From the NCBI GenBank assembly GCA_964346395.1, contig CAYFUT010000097.1:1-7388 (forward strand): DNA of 7,388 nucleotides, written 5' to 3'. This DNA is from CAYFUT01 sp964346395. GTDB taxonomy: Bacteria > Bacillota > Halanaerobiia > Halobacteroidales > Halobacteroidaceae. Positions 5,563 to 7,388 of this stretch are shown here, one piece after another (position 1 is the first letter of the stretch; every line of letters starts with the position of its first letter). The notes beneath the pieces were generated by a model. That model made no database searches. It had not been told where the DNA came from and saw only the letters and a program-made list of their open reading frames with translations. The position numbers were made by a program, and so were the translations under genes.

Positions 5563-6144
5563 ATGGCTATTACCTATCAACTGGGAGATAAATTATATAT
5601 TAATTTAACTAATAGATGTACTAATGACTGTAAATTTTGTGTTAGAAAATTCAAGGATGGAGTAGGAGGCTATAATTTATGGCTCGAAGAAGAACCGACG
5701 GCAGAAGAGGTGATTGCTGATATTGGTCAGGCAGATCAATATCAAGAAATTATTTTCTGCGGTTATGGGGAGCCCTTAATTAGAGTAGAAGCAGTAAGTA
5801 AGATTGCCCAGTATTTAACTGAACACTATCCGCAAATTCCAGTGCGGATTAATACTAATGGATTAGCTAATTTAATTCATGAGCGGAACGTACTACCAGA
5901 ATTAGCTGGTGATATTAATCAGATTTCGATCAGCTTAAACGCTTCTAATGCAGAAACTTATCAAGCAATAACCCAATCTCAATTTGGAGAAAAAGCCTTT
6001 CCCGCCTTAATAGATTTTATTAAGCAGGCCCAAGATTGGATACCCAAGGTAACTGTGTCGGTTGTGCGGCATCCTGAAATTGATATAGCAGCCTGCCGCG
6101 AGTTGGCGGAAGAGTTAGAGGTTAACTTAAAAATTAGGGGATAA
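5563..6144 (+). CDS. TatD family-linked radical SAM protein
   Basis: This is a radical S-adenosylmethionine enzyme of the small TatD-associated family, found mainly in anaerobes beside or fused to TatD; its reaction is unknown. I chose ATG at 5563 (193 residues) because AGGAGG at 5547-5552 lies 10 nt upstream, whereas the GTG at 5554 is only 1 nt from it. The [4Fe-4S] motif is C19-x3-C23-x2-C26 inside YINLTNRCTNDCKFC, which is the family's signature context. The SAM-contact motif GYGEP is at 67-71, with RINTNG and QISISLNA later in the barrel. There is no SPASM or other auxiliary cluster domain, and the length matches the family. It lies 112 nt after tatD but beyond a strong terminator, and no clear promoter sits in the gap. 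It may therefore depend on read-through. An oxygen-sensitive cluster fits an anaerobic host. Confidence 0.92.
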   Translation: MAITYQLGDKLYINLTNRCTNDCKFCVRKFKDGVGGYNLWLEEEPTAEEVIADIGQADQYQEIIFCGYGEPLIRVEAVSKIAQYLTEHYPQIPVRINTNGLANLIHERNVLPELAGDINQISISLNASNAETYQAITQSQFGEKAFPALIDFIKQAQDWIPKVTVSVVRHPEIDIAACRELAEELEVNLKIRG

Positions 6145-6163
6145 TAGGAAAAAATTAAAATAT

Positions 6164-6170
6164 AAGGAGG
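6164..6170 (+). promoter_or_regulatory. Orphan ribosome-binding-site-like sequence
   Basis: AAGGAGG is followed by AT-rich DNA with no ATG, GTG or TTG at a usable distance. It may be the remnant of a lost gene after the radical SAM gene, or chance. No coding region can be supported here. Confidence 0.35.
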
Positions 6171-6209
6171 ACTTTTAAATTAAATCTAGAAATTATTTTT
6201 TAGCGAGTG

Positions 6210-6223
6210 TGAAAACGCTTGCA
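6210..6223. promoter_or_regulatory. LacI/CcpA-type operator (cre-like)
   Basis: TGAAAACGCTTGCA fits the LacI-family pattern TGNAANCGNTTNCA fully. It matches the stricter cre consensus except at one W position near the 3' end. It overlaps the probable -35 of the promoter for the sugar-binding-protein gene, so binding there should repress. The regulator could be CcpA or a local LacI-family sugar regulator; none is encoded in the window. Confidence 0.75.
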
Positions 6224-6265
6224 TCATTAAGATAGTTGCCTCTATAATATAATATAATATAATAA
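6219..6265 (+). promoter_or_regulatory. Promoter with a TATAA pentanucleotide-repeat -10 region
   Basis: TATAAT at 6243-6248 lies 18 nt after a weak -35, TTGCAT (6219-6224). The -10 is the first unit of four tandem TATAA copies plus TAA (6243-6265), so TATAAT recurs every 5 nt at 6243, 6248, 6253 and 6258. Which copy is used cannot be told from sequence. Changes in unit number would alter -10 placement. Confidence 0.6.
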
Positions 6266-6311
6266 GCGGAGGGAATTATAAAAATTTTAAATTTCAAGGA
6301 GGGAACTATCA

Positions 6312-7388
6312 ATGAAAAAAGGTTTTACATTATTACTGGTTTTGTTATTGTCGTTGTCTTTATTAGCAGTAGGATGTAGTTCGCAGAAGGCCAGCAAAGA
6401 AGATCAAGCCGAACAACAGAGTGAAGTGGCTCTTGATCAGGAAGAGTTAGAAGAAGAAGTCACTATTAAAGTCTGGGAACCTTATAATGTTGAGACAACA
6501 GAAAAAACTTTAAAAGAATATGTCAAGAAATTTGAAGAAAAGTATCCGAATATCAAAGTTAAACTAACTCATATGGGTATTGAAGATTTAAGAGAAAATA
6601 CACAAACTGCTTATATGGGCGGTAAAGGACCATCAGTAACTATTAGTCCTTTTGATCAAGCAGGAGTTTTTGCAGAAATGGGAATTGCTCAGCCGTTAAA
6701 TGATTTAATAAGTCAAGAAATGAAGGATATGTATACTGATAATGCTTTAAAATCTATGAAATTAAATGGTAACATTTATGGTATTCCCCACAGCATGGGA
6801 AATCATCTAATGTTGATGTACAATAAGAACTTAGTTGATGAAGCTCCTGAAACGTGGGAAGAATTAATTAAGGTAGCCAAAGAACATACAGTAGATGAAG
6901 ATGGAGACGGTAAATTTGATAAATACGGATTTGTATTTAATATTCAGGAACCTTTCTTCTGGGCTCCATTTTATACCGGATTCGGCGGTGAATTCTTTGA
7001 TTCAAATCAGAAGCCTAGTTTAAATAATGAAGCTAGTAAGGATGCTATGCAGTTTATTCGTGATTTGAAATTTGAGCATAAAGTTATTCCTAAAGGATGT
7101 GACTATAATTTAGCTGATAGTCTATTTAAGAAAGGTAAAGCACCGTTTATTATGAATGGTGTCTGGTCAATTAATAGTTATGCAGATGCGGAGAACGTTG
7201 ATTTAGGAATTGCTTCGCTGCCTAAGTTTAAGAAAACTGGAAAACGAGCTCAGCCGTTGACTAGCGGTAAAGGCTTTATTATGGTCAATGATTTACCGAG
7301 AGAACAGAAAATTGCTAGCCTTAAATTTATTAAGTATATGACTAGTAAAGATGTAGAAAAAGTATTTGTTGAACGGCATAGTCTGTTA
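6312..7388 (+). CDS. ABC-transporter sugar-binding lipoprotein (partial, 3' end off window)
   Basis: This is the extracellular solute-binding protein (family 1 type) of a carbohydrate ABC importer, anchored outside the membrane by lipid. The frame is open from ATG 6312 to the window edge: 359 residues, where relatives usually have about 400-430. AGGAGG (6297-6302) lies 9 nt upstream. The N-terminus is a lipoprotein signal (MKK, hydrophobic core, then LLAVG-C22), followed by an acidic linker (about 29-49). The mature domain shows IKVWEPY, FEEKYPNIKVKL, YGIPHSMGNHLMLMYNK and TWEELIKVAKE, all typical of maltodextrin or oligosaccharide binders. D195-E-D-G-D-G-K-F-D203 is an EF-hand-like calcium loop often seen in this family. 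The operator and promoter upstream suggest sugar control. The specific sugar cannot be named, and permease genes would be expected just past the window. Confidence 0.92.
   Translation, partial: MKKGFTLLLVLLLSLSLLAVGCSSQKASKEDQAEQQSEVALDQEELEEEVTIKVWEPYNVETTEKTLKEYVKKFEEKYPNIKVKLTHMGIEDLRENTQTAYMGGKGPSVTISPFDQAGVFAEMGIAQPLNDLISQEMKDMYTDNALKSMKLNGNIYGIPHSMGNHLMLMYNKNLVDEAPETWEELIKVAKEHTVDEDGDGKFDKYGFVFNIQEPFFWAPFYTGFGGEFFDSNQKPSLNNEASKDAMQFIRDLKFEHKVIPKGCDYNLADSLFKKGKAPFIMNGVWSINSYADAENVDLGIASLPKFKKTGKRAQPLTSGKGFIMVNDLPREQKIASLKFIKYMTSKDVEKVFVERHSLL

Overview
The window looks like chromosomal DNA from a low-GC, anaerobic Firmicutes-type bacterium. AT-rich intergenic DNA, strong AGGAGG ribosome sites, TTG and GTG starts, a T-box riboswitch and a TatD-associated radical SAM gene all point that way. 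The metG-tatD order is typical of the group. The acidic proteins and codon usage suggest Halanaerobiales (for example Halobacteroidaceae), but that placement is inference. All supported genes are on the + strand.

Region 1 (1-1300) holds two tandem, very AT-rich paralogous membrane-protein genes of unknown function. The second carries an extra soluble C-terminal domain. The first appears to have lost its normal start by one base in a run of eight T, which suggests either phase variation or decay. Region 2 (1301-1900) is a single CheX-like CheY-P phosphatase gene with a TTG start.

Region 3 (1901-2546) is a long regulatory leader. It contains a near-consensus promoter, a complete T-box riboswitch with an AUG (Met) specifier, and the T-box terminator. 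These are followed by a 177-nt imperfect palindrome, a second terminator-like hairpin and a tract of 7-nt repeats ending just before the metG ribosome site. Region 4 (2547-5532) is metG, a structured intergenic segment with the same 7-nt repeats in both orientations, then tatD and a strong intrinsic terminator. Region 5 (5563-6144) is a TatD-linked radical SAM protein starting 30 nt beyond that terminator.

Region 6 (6145-7388) is a probable carbon-source transport unit. A LacI/CcpA-type operator overlaps a promoter whose -10 region is a TATAA pentanucleotide repeat. It is followed by a lipoprotein sugar-binding protein that runs off the window end.

The coherent story is methionyl-tRNA supply: uncharged tRNA-Met should open transcription into metG and tatD. 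The less explained items are the palindrome and heptamer repeats in the same transcript, the second terminator downstream of the T-box, and the T-run frameshift in the first membrane gene. I found no CRISPR array, tRNA, rRNA or transposase.
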